A stretch of DNA of 64,000 nucleotides from Vibrio brasiliensis LMG 20546 (GCF_000189255.1 NZ_AEVS01000104.1:1-64000), one strand, 5' to 3'. Positions 10,444-24,143 are shown, counted from the stretch's first letter. Notes: generated by a model from the sequence alone, not told the origin. Made by a program: numbers and translations.

Positions 10444-10997
10444 TATTTCACTTCTTGAATGACTTGGCCCTGGCGGGTTCCATAACGATTTTCACGGCAG
10501 TAAAGCCCATGACATGGGTACAGGTAGCTATCAAAGTCATGAATAATAACACGCTCTTCAATTCGCCATAGGTGGTAACCCTTCACTTTCATTATCGGGA
10601 ACTCGTAGTTGTACTCCCCCACCTTGCCCTGTTCACGCCCCTGACTATCACCAATCAGGGAAATGAGCCGACCTTCAGACAGTGTTATCGGATCTGCAAA
10701 TCCGCTCACGTAGCCAACAAAACGCCCTTGCGCTTCCTGGTTAATATCTGGTTTACCAGCAGAGTTGATTGGCAGGTTCACGACTTCGATTCGAGTTTTG
10801 TCCTTGAGGTTAGTCACCTTAGCGATCAAACCGCCCAAACGGACTTCACTCTGCGCATCCTCACTGCTCTGCCAGACAGAGTAGTCGGTAATTAACTGGG
10901 GATTATCAGATTTCAAGCTTTCTGGTAATGAACTACAGGCTGAAAGCGTCAAAGCTGTAGAGAAAACCAGTAAAGTTTGTAATAGACGGAAAGACAT
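10443..10997 (-). CDS. Slp-family outer-membrane lipoprotein
   Basis: Predicted lipoprotein of the Slp family (outer-membrane starvation-related lipoproteins). From the chosen start, residues 1-21 form a signal peptide ending in the lipobox LSAC; the mature chain (about 160 aa) has the family pattern GG-x-I-x-x-V-x-N-L-K-D. Upstream Met codons at 11015 and 11018 are in frame and would add 6-7 residues; none has a clear Shine-Dalgarno, so the start is uncertain. Overlaps the hydrolase gene by one base. Function of the family is poorly known. Confidence 0.85.
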   Translation of the reverse strand: MSFRLLQTLLVFSTALTLSACSSLPESLKSDNPQLITDYSVWQSSEDAQSEVRLGGLIAKVTNLKDKTRIEVVNLPINSAGKPDINQEAQGRFVGYVSGFADPITLSEGRLISLIGDSQGREQGKVGEYNYEFPIMKVKGYHLWRIEERVIIHDFDSYLYPCHGLYCRENRYGTRQGQVIQEVK

Positions 10998-11019
10998 AAA
11001 ATTACGCAAGCTCATCATG

Positions 11020-11322
11020 TTAGATATAAATATCGACACCCAGCATTTGTGAAAGTTCATCACGCTGTGTCTGGGTCATCACCTTCATATACTCTTCCAT
11101 CGCCCTGCGACCACGACCTTCTGGCAGGTCGTATTGCACTTGCGCTTTATGGATATCAGACTCATTAACATGACGGATAGAGTGGGCTACCGCGTTAGCC
11201 ACCTTACTCGGCTGGCTGACTGGCGTGTTATCACTCGATTTTTTAACCTCATTCTTCTTGTTAGCCTTATTAGCCCGGTTAGGGCCTGGCAGCGAAGGAG
11301 GTAATCCATTAATTGATACCAT
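11020..11322 (-). CDS. Conserved-looking small protein of unknown function (100 aa)
   Basis: I do not recognise this family. The N-terminal half is rich in Pro, Asn, Lys and Ser and probably disordered (LPPSLPGPNRANKANKKNEV). The C-terminal half is predicted helical with alternating charged residues (RRAMEEYMKVMTQTQRDELS) and ends QMLGVDIYI. No signal peptide, no cysteine. It sits between tsaB and the Slp-like gene with short gaps, so it is probably in the same transcript. The mix of a disordered head and a helical tail is reminiscent of small anti-sigma or adaptor proteins, but that is only a resemblance. Confidence 0.75.
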   Translation of the reverse strand: MVSINGLPPSLPGPNRANKANKKNEVKKSSDNTPVSQPSKVANAVAHSIRHVNESDIHKAQVQYDLPEGRGRRAMEEYMKVMTQTQRDELSQMLGVDIYI

Positions 11323-11356
11323 ACTATCCGTCTATGTTGTGGCTAGGTCAGCGAAC

Positions 11357-12058
11357 TTATTCTCTACCTGGTAACTTCTTCCAGGCAACAGTATCACGAA
11401 GATAAACCGGGCTGGCTTCTTCAGCATCGACCGTGTTTCCTTTCGCCAGCTCAAACTTAGCGAGCTGAACGATATCTTCCGCATCTGGGAAAAGTACGTC
11501 ACTCTTAGCCGTGTTGAACTTAATACCTTCAAGCTGCTCTGAGTAAGCGTCCCACCCGGTACCAGCAGTAAACCATTCAGACTCATCAGCCTGACTATTG
11601 TCAGCCACCAACTGTGGTGGTGTTACACACTCCTGGTCGGTTGCGAGCCAAGTGCCATCTTCTTGACGTGTGAAGCGTCCCCAGTAGACTTCACTCATGC
11701 GAGCGTCAATCGCAGTCGCTACATGGCTTTGAGCGTGTTTGCGATAAACACCTTGAGCCATAGCTTGTAGAGTCGAAATACCAATCATAGGTAAATCCGC
11801 ACCGAATGCTAAACCTTGTGCAATACCAATGCCAATTCGTACTCCAGTAAAGCTGCCCGGACCACGTCCATAAGCCAGTGCGTCCAGTTCAGCGAGCGTT
11901 AAACCCGCTTCTTTCAGCACTTCATCTACCATAGGCAGTACTTTCTTAGTGTGGTCACGTGGCGCAACTTCACTACGCACGTAAACTTTATCGTCTACTA
12001 AAAGAGCAACTGAACAGTTCTCAGTCGCCGTATCTAGAGCAAGGATCTTTACACTCAT
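11357..12058 (-). CDS. tsaB: tRNA threonylcarbamoyladenosine biosynthesis protein TsaB
   Basis: TsaB pairs with TsaD and TsaE to make t6A at position 37 of ANN-decoding tRNAs. The 233-aa protein has the ASKHA-fold start [15 protein letters not shown] and the conserved [22 protein letters not shown] segment near residue 65. Length fits the family. It lies 32 bases downstream of yoaA on the same strand, as in other gammaproteobacteria. Confidence 0.95.
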   Translation of the reverse strand: MSVKILALDTATENCSVALLVDDKVYVRSEVAPRDHTKKVLPMVDEVLKEAGLTLAELDALAYGRGPGSFTGVRIGIGIAQGLAFGADLPMIGISTLQAMAQGVYRKHAQSHVATAIDARMSEVYWGRFTRQEDGTWLATDQECVTPPQLVADNSQADESEWFTAGTGWDAYSEQLEGIKFNTAKSDVLFPDAEDIVQLAKFELAKGNTVDAEEASPVYLRDTVAWKKLPGRE

Positions 12059-12090
12059 TGATATCTCTGATTATTCGTTTGTTTTTAACA

Positions 12091-14001
12091 TTAATTATGT
12101 TCAAGAAAGTCCTGCACCACCGCCAAATCTCGCGTGCGGGGGATAGGTGGCAAGCTAGCTAAGAACACACCACCGTAATCTCGGGTCACTAAGCGATTAT
12201 CACATATAATCAGCGCCCCTTTGTCTTTCTTGTCGCGAATTAGTCGCCCAACCCCTTGCTTTAAGGTAATAACCGCATCAGGTATCTGTACTTGGGCAAA
12301 AGGGTCACCGCCTTTAAGCTGGCAATCTTCAATGCGCGCCTTTAGCAGCGGGTCATCGGGAGCTGTGAAGGGCAATTTGTCGATGATAACACAGCTAAGT
12401 GTGTCACCTCTAACGTCAATCCCTTCCCAGAAAGCCCCTGTTGCCACCAGCAAGGCATTACCGAGTTCCATAAACTCAGCAAGGGTCTTCTGTTTGCTGG
12501 TTTCTCCCTGCATCAAAACAGGTACCGTCAGACGCTCGCGAAAGCGCTCGCCTAGTTCTTTCATCATGCTGTGAGAGGTACAAAGGAAGAAACAGCGTCC
12601 CTGATTTTGCTCGATAACCGGAGTAAGCATTTTTACCAACTTATCCGCCATCCCCGGGCTATTGGGCTCGGGCAGGTAACGAGGCACACACAGTCTGGCC
12701 TGACTTTGATAGTCGAACGGGCTTGGCAGCGACAGTTGCTGTTGAGGTTTAAGTCCCAGACGAGCGGTAAAGTGACCGAAATCGTTATTCACCGCCAGCG
12801 TCGCGGAGGTAAAAATCCAGGCCCCCTGCTTAAGCTCAATCTGTTCGTGAAACTTATCGGCAACCGTTAATGGCGTAATGTGTAAGCTAAAGTGACGCGG
12901 TGTGGTGTCATACCAGTATGAATAACCGGTAATCGACACATCACACACCCTATCAAGTCGGGCTTTGATGGTATTGGCACGCTCAAAGGCACTATCTAAC
13001 AGTTGGCTGCGCCCTAGCGCGAGTTTCAACACTTCCAATACAAAATCGAGTGCATCTTCAAGACGGCGCAACTCTCTACCAATCGAGGGCGACGTAATCG
13101 CTTCACGCCAGTTTCCTCGAAAACCGGGTTCGCCAAGTACAATACGTAAGTCCATCGCCGTCTGATAAAGCTTCTCACCCGCTTTTTGTAGTTGGCGCAT
13201 ATCTTTGGCTTCAGTGCGATAAGCGATTTCGATGTCTTTACAAAGTTCTTGGATTTGTCGACTGGAAAGCGATTGTCCAAAGTATTGGCTCGCAATATCA
13301 GGCAGCTGGTGTGCCTCATCAAAAATAAACACATCTGCCTCGGGGATTAACTCTCCGAATCCAGTTTCCTTAATCGCAAGATCAGCTAAGAACAGGTGAT
13401 GGTTAACCACGACAACATCAGCATCCATGGCTTTTTTTCGTGCCTTAAGTACAAAGCAGTCCTGATAACTTGGGCACTCTTTACCAAGGCAGTTGTCATT
13501 GGTGGAGGTAATGGTCGGAATGACCGGACTGTCTTCCGCAATCGCATCACAGTCGCCTAAGTCACCTGTTTTAGTTTCAGATGACCAGCTACGCACCTTA
13601 ACCAGTTGACTCAATAAGGTGGGATCAGCGGTCTGGTTATGACTCTCAACCATTTGTCTGCTTAAGCGGTCTAAACACAAGTAGTTTGCACGCCCTTTAA
13701 GCAGCGCCACTTGCCCATAAAAACCGAGCGCACCGGTCATCAAGGGTAAGTCTCGGTGAAAAAGCTGTTCCTGCAGGTTTTTAGAACCGGTACTGATGAT
13801 GGTTTTCTTACCACTGAGAAGTGCAGGAACCAGATAGGCAAATGTTTTACCCGTACCTGTGCCCGCTTCAACCACGACCTGACCTTGTGTTTTGATTGCA
13901 TTAGCAACCACTTCGGCCATATCGAGCTGCGCTTGGCGCGGTTGAAAACCAGGTATCGCTTTACCCAGAGCTCCTTCAGAGGAGAAGGTTTTTGAAATCA
14001 T
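12091..14001 (-). CDS. yoaA: ATP-dependent DNA helicase, DinG/XPD family
   Basis: Superfamily 2 iron-sulfur helicase related to DinG and XPD, implicated in DNA repair and replication-fork processing. The 636-aa protein has Walker A (EAGTGTGKTFAYL, near residue 45), a cluster of cysteines suitable for a 4Fe-4S domain (ANYLCLDR, NCLGKECPSYQDC), a DEAH box (FIFDEAHQLPD, near 230) and motif VI (GVGRLIRDKKDKG, near 595). Located upstream of tsaB, the conserved context for yoaA rather than dinG. Confidence 0.93.
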   Translation of the reverse strand: MISKTFSSEGALGKAIPGFQPRQAQLDMAEVVANAIKTQGQVVVEAGTGTGKTFAYLVPALLSGKKTIISTGSKNLQEQLFHRDLPLMTGALGFYGQVALLKGRANYLCLDRLSRQMVESHNQTADPTLLSQLVKVRSWSSETKTGDLGDCDAIAEDSPVIPTITSTNDNCLGKECPSYQDCFVLKARKKAMDADVVVVNHHLFLADLAIKETGFGELIPEADVFIFDEAHQLPDIASQYFGQSLSSRQIQELCKDIEIAYRTEAKDMRQLQKAGEKLYQTAMDLRIVLGEPGFRGNWREAITSPSIGRELRRLEDALDFVLEVLKLALGRSQLLDSAFERANTIKARLDRVCDVSITGYSYWYDTTPRHFSLHITPLTVADKFHEQIELKQGAWIFTSATLAVNNDFGHFTARLGLKPQQQLSLPSPFDYQSQARLCVPRYLPEPNSPGMADKLVKMLTPVIEQNQGRCFFLCTSHSMMKELGERFRERLTVPVLMQGETSKQKTLAEFMELGNALLVATGAFWEGIDVRGDTLSCVIIDKLPFTAPDDPLLKARIEDCQLKGGDPFAQVQIPDAVITLKQGVGRLIRDKKDKGALIICDNRLVTRDYGGVFLASLPPIPRTRDLAVVQDFLEHN

Positions 14002-14093
14002 TGAGTGCAGAGAGTTGTTCTTAAGAGGGGGTAATTATGGCAGTTTTCCAGCCTAGGCGCGAATGAGATTTCGCGCCCTAGAAAAATTGAAAA

Positions 14094-14297
14094 TTATCGT
14101 TTATTGAGATAACGAGTTAGCCAGGCAGGTCCTTCAAAGCCTTCTTGTTGGCAATCAGATATGGCGCGTGCAGCTTCAGCTGGGGAGGCACGGTTTTCCC
14201 ACATTTCGTCTAATAATTCTTCGTCTAGTTCTTTTCCACCAGTCAGGGCACTGACTCGTTCTGAATACAATTTTCGGGCTAATAACTCTTTATCCAT
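14094..14297 (-). CDS. Small acidic protein of unknown function (67 aa)
   Basis: Not recognised. The ATG at 14295-14297 is preceded by AGGTGG with a 5-base spacer; the in-frame GTG three codons earlier lies inside that ribosome-binding site and is less likely. The product (MDKELLARKLYSERVSALTG) is acidic, mostly helical, has one Cys and no membrane segment. It stands alone upstream of yoaA, with its own short leader. The good ribosome-binding site and codon use suggest a real gene. Confidence 0.7.
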   Translation of the reverse strand: MDKELLARKLYSERVSALTGGKELDEELLDEMWENRASPAEAARAISDCQQEGFEGPAWLTRYLNKR

Positions 14298-14491
14298 AAA
14301 TACCACCTAAAAACGCGACAAGAGAAAAAATACCAACATATAATTCGAGCAAACGGTTAACTCAGATTAATTGTTGAAACCAACTCGATATTAGTTTAAT
14401 TGTAGCTTCAATAATGCGGGTCAGCTCACCGTTCGAGGTCCCGTAAAAAATTCACTATTCAAAAAAAATAAATCACGGAAGTTTTAACTTG

Positions 14492-15325
14492 ATGGAAAAG
14501 AAAACACTACTAACGCATTGTACGGACGCCCCTGGTCTCATCTCAAAGATCACTAATATCTGTTACAAGCACCAACTCAACATCATCCATAACAACGAGT
14601 TCGTTGATAACACCAGCGGCCACTTTTTCATGCGTACTGAGCTGGAAGGTTACTTCAATGATGAGACATTTCTCGCAGACCTTGATCAGGCTCTGCCACA
14701 AGGTGCAAAACGTAAGCTGATGGGTTCAAACCGCAAGCGCGTAGTGATCTTAGTGACAAAAGAAGCTCATTGTCTTGGTGACATTCTAATGAAGAACTAC
14801 GACGGTAGTCTGGATGTCGACATTGCAGCCGTTGTGGGTAACTACGATACGCTTCAGAGCCTGACAGAGAAGTTCGATATTCCTTACCACCATGTTTCTC
14901 ACGAAGGTCTTAACCGCGAAGAGCATGAGAAGGAGATGTTGCAGGTTATCGACCAGTATCAGGCTGACTATCTGGTATTGGCTAAGTACATGCGCGTTCT
15001 GACGCCATCATTTGTTGAGAAGTACAATCATAAGATCATCAACATCCATCACAGCTTTCTGCCTGCATTTATCGGTGCAAAGCCTTACCAACAGGCGTAT
15101 GAGCGTGGCGTTAAAATCATTGGTGCGACGGCCCACTTTGTCACCAATGATCTTGATGAAGGCCCAATTATCAAGCAGGACGTTATCCCTGTAGACCACA
15201 ACTTCAGTGCTCAGGATATGGCTCAGGCTGGTCGAGACGTAGAGAAGAATGTTCTTAGCAAAGCGCTAAACAAGGTTCTTAACGACCATGTCTTTGTTTA
15301 CGGCAACAAAACCGTAATTTTGTAA
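14492..15325 (+). CDS. purU: Formyltetrahydrofolate deformylase
   Basis: Hydrolyses 10-formyl-THF to THF and formate, balancing the one-carbon pool and supplying formate to PurT. The 277-aa protein has an N-terminal ACT domain (LLTHCTDAPGLISKITNICY) and a formyltransferase-like catalytic domain with NIHHSFLPAFIGAKPYQQAY and the catalytic Asp in LDEGPI. The ATG at 14492 with CGGAAG upstream was chosen over the TTG codon immediately before it. Single gene, ending in a strong bidirectional terminator shared with convergent fadH. Confidence 0.95.
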   Translation: MEKKTLLTHCTDAPGLISKITNICYKHQLNIIHNNEFVDNTSGHFFMRTELEGYFNDETFLADLDQALPQGAKRKLMGSNRKRVVILVTKEAHCLGDILMKNYDGSLDVDIAAVVGNYDTLQSLTEKFDIPYHHVSHEGLNREEHEKEMLQVIDQYQADYLVLAKYMRVLTPSFVEKYNHKIINIHHSFLPAFIGAKPYQQAYERGVKIIGATAHFVTNDLDEGPIIKQDVIPVDHNFSAQDMAQAGRDVEKNVLSKALNKVLNDHVFVYGNKTVIL

Positions 15326-15334
15326 GTTCAGTCA

Positions 15335-15372
15335 AAACACTAAGGCCTCCAATTGGAGGCCTTAGTTTTATC
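15335..15372. terminator. Bidirectional terminator between purU and fadH
   Basis: Stem ACTAAGGCCTCC (15339-15350) pairs with 15355-15366 around AATT. A-rich and T-rich flanks on both sides let it end both convergent genes. Confidence 0.85.
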
Positions 15373-15381
15373 ATCTTCAGC

Positions 15382-17481
<2,100 letters not shown>

Positions 17482-17594
17482 TCAATCTTACGGTTGTTTG
17501 GGTATACTAGTTTAAGTAGGATGTAACTTGATCTGGATTTATAAGGTCTTACAGCGGATAAGCCTTAACCTGCGACCTTCGCAGCGGAGAAAAA

Positions 17595-19445
17595 ATGAAA
17601 AGTATATTTAAGTTTGTTGGCATGTTTTTTAAAGGTATCTGGAAACTTATCACCTTTATTCGTCTCGCCCTCGTCAACCTGATTTTCCTAGCGAGTATTG
17701 GCATTATTTACTTCATCTACACCAGTGCTGAAGCGCCTGTCCCGACAGTGCCTAAAGAGTCAGCTCTGATCGTCAATATTTCTGGGCCGATTGTTGAACA
17801 ACCCACTTACGTTAACCCTATGGACTCTTTGACCGGTTCATTCTTCGGTCAAAGCCTGCCTAAAGAGAACGTGTTGTTCGACATTGTTGATACGATTCGT
17901 CATGCCAAAGATGATGAGCAAATCAGCGGTATTGTGCTGGCGTTACGCGACATGCCGGAAACCAACCTGACCAAGCTGCGCTACATAGCGAAAGCGTTAA
18001 ACGAGTTTAAAGCGTCAGGTAAACCTATTTATGCTGTGGGTGATATTTACAATCAAAGCCAGTATTACCTGGCCAGCTACGCCGATAAGATCTATCTGGC
18101 TCCAGACGGTGCAGTAATGCTTAAAGGCTACAGCGCATACTCTCTCTACTACAAAACCCTGTTAGAGAAACTGGATGTGAACACTCATGTTTTCCGCGTC
18201 GGTACCTACAAGTCAGCGATTGAGCCTTTCGTTCGTGACGACATGTCCAAGGAAGCGAAAGAGTCCGCCTCGCGCTGGTTAGGGCAACTGTGGGGGGCTT
18301 ACATTGATGATGTAGCGACCAACCGCCAACTGGCGTCTGAAACTCTGAACCCTGATATGGATACATTTCTTAAACTGTTGAAGCAGAACAATGGCGACTT
18401 AGCGTCACTTTCTCTCAATGTTGGTCTTGTCGATCAACTGGCGACTCGTCAACAGGTAAGAAAAGATCTTATCGAAGTCTTTGGCAGTAATGGTGAAGAT
18501 AGTTACAACTATGTCGACTTCTACGAATATCAATCGACAATGACACCTAAGTTCGATCTGGCTGCTGATGATATCGCAATCGTAGTGGCAAGCGGTGCCA
18601 TCATGGACGGCTCGCAACCGCGTGGTACCGTTGGTGGTGACACAGTGGCTGCGCTGCTGCGTCAGGCACGCAATGATGACAAAGTAAAAGCCGTGGTTCT
18701 ACGTGTTGATAGCCCGGGCGGTAGTGCGTTCGCCTCTGAAGTGATTCGCAATGAAGTCGAAGCGCTGAAAGAAGCGGGTAAACCAGTAGTGGTATCGATG
18801 TCGAGCCTTGCGGCATCGGGTGGTTACTGGATCTCTATGAGTGCTGACCGTATCGTTGCTCAACCAACAACGCTTACCGGCTCAATTGGTATTTTCAGTG
18901 TCCTGACCACATTTGAAAAGGGCCTCAACAAGCTCGGCATCTACACCGATGGTGTTGGCACTTCTCCATTCTCAGATGTTGGTGTAACAACCGGTTTATC
19001 AGACGGTGCTTCTCAGGCATTCCAAATGGGAATTGAACATGGCTACAACCGCTTTATTGGATTGGTCAGTCAATCACGTGAGATTCCATTAGAGCAGGTC
19101 GATAACGTTGCCCAAGGGCGTGTATGGACAGGCCAGGACGCACTTGAGTTTGGCCTGGTCGATAAAATTGGTGATTTCGATGATGCCGTTGAACTGGCAG
19201 CAGAGTTAGCGAAAGTTGAACAATATAATTTGTATTGGGTAGAAGAACCACTCTCTCCTGCTCAACAGTTTATTCAGGACTTCATGAACCAAGTTAGTGC
19301 TCACTTAGGCATCGACCCAACAGCCATGTTGCCTCAGGCTCTTCAACCTGTTGCTCAGCAAGTGATTCAGGATACAAATATGCTACAAAGCTTTAATGAT
19401 CCTAAAGGTCAGTACGCTTTCTGTCTTAACTGTCAGGTTCAATAA
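17595..19445 (+). CDS. sppA: Signal peptide peptidase, protease IV
   Basis: Inner-membrane serine protease that degrades cleaved signal peptides in the periplasm. The 616-aa protein has an N-terminal membrane anchor (about residues 22-46), two tandem S49 domains, the catalytic Lys in VGTYKSAIEPF (near residue 205) and catalytic Ser in MSSLAASGGYW (near 410), the Ser/Lys dyad of E. coli SppA. GGAGAAAAA precedes the start. Followed by its own terminator before ansA. Confidence 0.95.
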   Translation: MKSIFKFVGMFFKGIWKLITFIRLALVNLIFLASIGIIYFIYTSAEAPVPTVPKESALIVNISGPIVEQPTYVNPMDSLTGSFFGQSLPKENVLFDIVDTIRHAKDDEQISGIVLALRDMPETNLTKLRYIAKALNEFKASGKPIYAVGDIYNQSQYYLASYADKIYLAPDGAVMLKGYSAYSLYYKTLLEKLDVNTHVFRVGTYKSAIEPFVRDDMSKEAKESASRWLGQLWGAYIDDVATNRQLASETLNPDMDTFLKLLKQNNGDLASLSLNVGLVDQLATRQQVRKDLIEVFGSNGEDSYNYVDFYEYQSTMTPKFDLAADDIAIVVASGAIMDGSQPRGTVGGDTVAALLRQARNDDKVKAVVLRVDSPGGSAFASEVIRNEVEALKEAGKPVVVSMSSLAASGGYWISMSADRIVAQPTTLTGSIGIFSVLTTFEKGLNKLGIYTDGVGTSPFSDVGVTTGLSDGASQAFQMGIEHGYNRFIGLVSQSREIPLEQVDNVAQGRVWTGQDALEFGLVDKIGDFDDAVELAAELAKVEQYNLYWVEEPLSPAQQFIQDFMNQVSAHLGIDPTAMLPQALQPVAQQVIQDTNMLQSFNDPKGQYAFCLNCQVQ

Positions 19446-19473
19446 TCGGATTGACTAAACCGACCAGAGACTC

Positions 19474-19505
19474 AAGGGGGATTCCTGTGCGGAATCCCCC
19501 TTTTT
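19474..19505 (+). terminator. Terminator of sppA
   Basis: 12-bp stem AAGGGGGATTCC (19474-19485) pairs with 19491-19502 around TGTGC, then a T-run. Confidence 0.9.
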
Positions 19506-19569
19506 ATTGGCCTAGATTGATATATAATCCCACGCTCTGTTCCCCCTACAATTAACTGGTTTCAAAGCA

Positions 19570-20586
19570 ATGGCAAGAAAACATATTTATATCGCGTACA
19601 CTGGCGGTACCATTGGTATGCAAAAATCCCATGATCACGGTTATGTTCCAGTAGCTGGTTTCATGGAAAAACAATTAGCAAGTATGCCAGAGTTCCACAG
19701 ACCAGAAATGCCTGAGTTTACTATCCATGAGTATGACCCGCTTATCGACTCATCAGATATGACACCAGCAGATTGGCAGCAAATTGCTGACGACATCCGC
19801 GACAACTACGATAAGTACGACGGTTTCGTAATCCTACACGGCACTGACACAATGGCTTACACAGCCTCAGCGCTCTCTTTTATGCTAGAGAACCTTGGCA
19901 AGCCAGTGATAGTGACAGGCTCACAGATCCCTCTTGCTGAACTGCGCTCAGATGGTCAGGCAAACCTGTTGAATGCTCTGCACATTGCCGCTAACTACCC
20001 GATCAACGAAGTAACGCTGTTCTTCAATAACAAACTGATGCGCGGTAACCGCAGTACTAAGTCTCATGCGGATGGTTTTAACGCTTTCACTTCTCCAAAC
20101 CTGCCTCCACTACTGGAAGCGGGTATCAATATTCAGATCAGCAACGATATTGAAGTTGGTAAACAGCCTGAAGGTGAATTTAAGGTTCACGACATCACGC
20201 CACAACCGATTGGTGTGATAACCATGTATCCGGGGATCTCCCATGAGGTTATCCGTAATACCCTGCTTCAACCTGTTAATGCGATGATTCTGTTAACTTT
20301 CGGCGTTGGTAATGCCCCCCAGAACCCTGAGTTACTGCATCATCTAAAAGATGCTTCAGAACGTGGCGTAATTGTGGTTAACCTGACGCAATGTCTTGCG
20401 GGCAAGGTCAATATGGGCGGTTACGCAACAGGCTGTGCCCTTGCAGAAGCTGGCGTGATCAGCGGCTACGATATGACACCTGAAGCGGCTCTGGCAAAAT
20501 TGCATTTCCTACTAAGCCAAGGTCTGAGCTACGATCAGGTTAAGGTGAAGATGCAACAAGTGCTTCGCGGTGAAATGAGTATCTAA
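19570..20586 (+). CDS. ansA: Type I (cytoplasmic) L-asparaginase
   Basis: Hydrolyses L-asparagine to aspartate and ammonia in the cytoplasm. The 338-aa protein begins with IAYTGGTIGM, which supplies the first catalytic Thr, and has the second motif VILHGTDTMAYTASAL near residue 90. No signal peptide, which distinguishes it from periplasmic AnsB. In other gammaproteobacteria ansA also lies next to sppA. Own terminator downstream. Confidence 0.95.
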   Translation: MARKHIYIAYTGGTIGMQKSHDHGYVPVAGFMEKQLASMPEFHRPEMPEFTIHEYDPLIDSSDMTPADWQQIADDIRDNYDKYDGFVILHGTDTMAYTASALSFMLENLGKPVIVTGSQIPLAELRSDGQANLLNALHIAANYPINEVTLFFNNKLMRGNRSTKSHADGFNAFTSPNLPPLLEAGINIQISNDIEVGKQPEGEFKVHDITPQPIGVITMYPGISHEVIRNTLLQPVNAMILLTFGVGNAPQNPELLHHLKDASERGVIVVNLTQCLAGKVNMGGYATGCALAEAGVISGYDMTPEAALAKLHFLLSQGLSYDQVKVKMQQVLRGEMSI

Positions 20587-20608
20587 ACTCAATCACTCAT
20601 AGCCTTGC

Positions 20609-20636
20609 AAAGCCGACTTTATGTCGGCTTTTTTGT
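20609..20636 (+). terminator. Terminator of ansA
   Basis: Stem AAAGCCGAC (20609-20617) pairs with 20623-20631, followed by a T-run. Confidence 0.85.
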
Positions 20637-20650
20637 TTCCCGCTGGTACA

Positions 20651-20678
20651 AAAAAGGCGACTCACAGAGTCGCCTTTT
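20651..20678 (-). terminator. Terminator of serS
   Basis: Stem AAAAGGCGACT / AGTCGCCTTTT with a CACAG loop, 18 bases after the serS stop, T-rich on the minus strand. Confidence 0.85.
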
Positions 20679-20695
20679 ATTAACTAATCTTTCGA

Positions 20696-22060
<1,365 letters not shown>

Positions 22061-22100
22061 CTAAAAATATTAACCGAATAAATGTATCTAAAATGGACGC

Positions 22101-23447
22101 TTATTCATAGCGTTTTTGTGGGCTTTTTGCGTCTAAACTAGCCAAGTAATCTAACTTTTCGCCAATTTTAGTTTCTAAGCCACGATTCGTCGGCTGGTAG
22201 TAACTTTTTCCTGACATTTCTGGTGGCAGATATTGTTCACCTGCGGCATACGCTCCTGGTTCATCATGGGCGTAACGATACTCTGCACCGTAGCCAAGAT
22301 CTTTCATCAGACTGGTTGGTGCATTACGCAGATGGGGCGGAACCTCATACTCGGGCAAATTATGCGCGTCAGTCAGAGCTTGCTTCCAGGCAGTGTAAAC
22401 AGCATTACTTTTTGGAGCACAGGCTAAATAGACAATCGCCTGAGCAATTGCACGCTCGCCTTCCGCTGGTCCCACGCGGGTAAAACAGTCCCAGGCAGAC
22501 AGAGCGACCTGCATAGCACGCGGGTCAGCATTACCAATGTCTTCAGAGGCAATCGCCAACAATCGACGCGCAATATAGAGTGGGTCACATCCCGCTGCGA
22601 TCATTCGTGCAGCCCAGTAGAGTGCCGCATCTGGGTTCGAGCCACGAATAGATTTGTGTACCGCAGAGATTAAGTCGTACCAAATATCACCTTTGTTATC
22701 GAATCGGGAGACCTTTTCTCCAGCCACTTCCGCCAGTAATGCCAGTGTGATCTGTTTTTTGCCCTGAGCATCTTCTTGAGCCATATCATAGAGCAGCTCA
22801 AGATAGTTAAGAGACATGCGCGCATCGCCGTTGACCAGCTCAGATAAGCGGTCGAGAACATTATCGACAAACTCAACCTCTACTGCCCCCAAACCCCGCT
22901 CTTTGTCATTAATAGCCTGTTCCAGCGCAAGACGGATGTCTTCCTTAGCGAGCGACGTCAGTTTATAAACACGAGCACGTGACAACAATGCGTTGTTAAG
23001 CTCAAAAGACGGGTTTTCCGTTGTCGCTCCGATGAAAGTGACAGTGCCATCTTCGATATGGGGTAAGAAAGCGTCCTGCTGCGATTTGTTAAAGCGATGC
23101 ACCTCGTCAACAAACAGGATGGTACGTCTGCCAGCGAGCTTGTACTCACGGGCCTTTTCTATCGCAGCTCGGATTTCTTTCACACCGGAGGTCACCGCAG
23201 ATACGCGCTCCACTTCCGCGTTAGCGTAATTAGCCGCGACTTCAGCCAGAGTCGTTTTCCCAGTGCCAGGAGGTCCCCAAAGAATCATTGAGTGGATATG
23301 GCCGGCCTCAAGAGAACGTCTTAATGGTTTACCTGCTCCCAAGATATGTTGCTGCCCGATATACTGCTCTAGCGTTTCCGGGCGCATTCTGGCTGCAAGG
23401 GGACGAAAATCTTCATCCCCGGAAAAATCCAATGTGTAGTTACTCAC
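22101..23447 (-). CDS. rarA: Replication-associated recombination protein A
   Basis: AAA+ ATPase of the RarA/MgsA/WRNIP1 family that acts at stalled replication forks. The 448-aa protein has Walker A ([15 protein letters not shown], near residue 58), Walker B ([19 protein letters not shown]) and the C-terminal tetramerisation region with [15 protein letters not shown]. The start is a GTG just after the lolA stop (TAAATGTGAGT); an overlapping ATG is out of frame. AGGAA lies upstream. Confidence 0.95.
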   Translation of the reverse strand: MSNYTLDFSGDEDFRPLAARMRPETLEQYIGQQHILGAGKPLRRSLEAGHIHSMILWGPPGTGKTTLAEVAANYANAEVERVSAVTSGVKEIRAAIEKAREYKLAGRRTILFVDEVHRFNKSQQDAFLPHIEDGTVTFIGATTENPSFELNNALLSRARVYKLTSLAKEDIRLALEQAINDKERGLGAVEVEFVDNVLDRLSELVNGDARMSLNYLELLYDMAQEDAQGKKQITLALLAEVAGEKVSRFDNKGDIWYDLISAVHKSIRGSNPDAALYWAARMIAAGCDPLYIARRLLAIASEDIGNADPRAMQVALSAWDCFTRVGPAEGERAIAQAIVYLACAPKSNAVYTAWKQALTDAHNLPEYEVPPHLRNAPTSLMKDLGYGAEYRYAHDEPGAYAAGEQYLPPEMSGKSYYQPTNRGLETKIGEKLDYLASLDAKSPQKRYE

Positions 23448-23449
23448 AT

Positions 23450-24046
23450 TTAGTTCCTTTGGTCATCGACCTCAACACCTTGCGGAATTGCAAAAGTAAA
23501 ACGGTCGGCACTAGGTTTAGTCAGCTTAACATTATTGAACGTGAAGTTACTTTGCTGACCATCTTGCTCAACAACACTAAAGCCTTCTACCTTACCTTTC
23601 GAGTCAATTTTTAATTTAAACTGCCCCTGATTAGTATCCGCTGCGGTTGGCGTCAACGTGAAGGTATTACCTTGCTGTTCAACCTTGTAGTTGTCCCAGT
23701 CACTAGCGCGGTTACGCGTCAGCAGAACAAATGGGGTTTGCTCTGTCGCTTGCTCTTGCCAATAAATACTCACTTGTTCGATAAACGGGCTGTAGTACCA
23801 AAGGCTCTTACCATCAGACACTAAGACGTTTTCGTCTGGCGCTGTCGTTGTCCAGCGAAACAGACTTGGGCGTGCAATTTCTACATTACCCTGCCCTTCC
23901 ATCACAACGTCGCCTTCAGGGCTGATTAACTGCTGAGAAAAATCAGCACTAAACCCATCATTCATTTGCAGTCGCTGGCTAAGCTCATCTTTAGGAGCCG
24001 CCATAACTGAAAAGCTCATCATTAGTAATACAGCAAGTTTTTTCAT
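23450..24046 (-). CDS. lolA: Outer-membrane lipoprotein carrier protein
   Basis: Periplasmic chaperone that takes lipoproteins from LolCDE to LolB at the outer membrane. The 198-aa precursor has a signal peptide ([16 protein letters not shown], cleavage after VMA) and the LolA fold with the family sequence [25 protein letters not shown] region (here [19 protein letters not shown]). Two bases separate its stop from the rarA start. The usual enteric upstream partner ftsK is absent here; a SEC-C protein lies upstream instead. Confidence 0.95.
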   Translation of the reverse strand: MKKLAVLLMMSFSVMAAPKDELSQRLQMNDGFSADFSQQLISPEGDVVMEGQGNVEIARPSLFRWTTTAPDENVLVSDGKSLWYYSPFIEQVSIYWQEQATEQTPFVLLTRNRASDWDNYKVEQQGNTFTLTPTAADTNQGQFKLKIDSKGKVEGFSVVEQDGQQSNFTFNNVKLTKPSADRFTFAIPQGVEVDDQRN

Positions 24047-24143
24047 TCGATTGTTACCCTAATTGGTCGCGTACGTACCACTTATATCTTCTAATTCGTT
24101 CTAATATGACCGAACAACGTTAACTTTGTTCGATCAAATTTTC

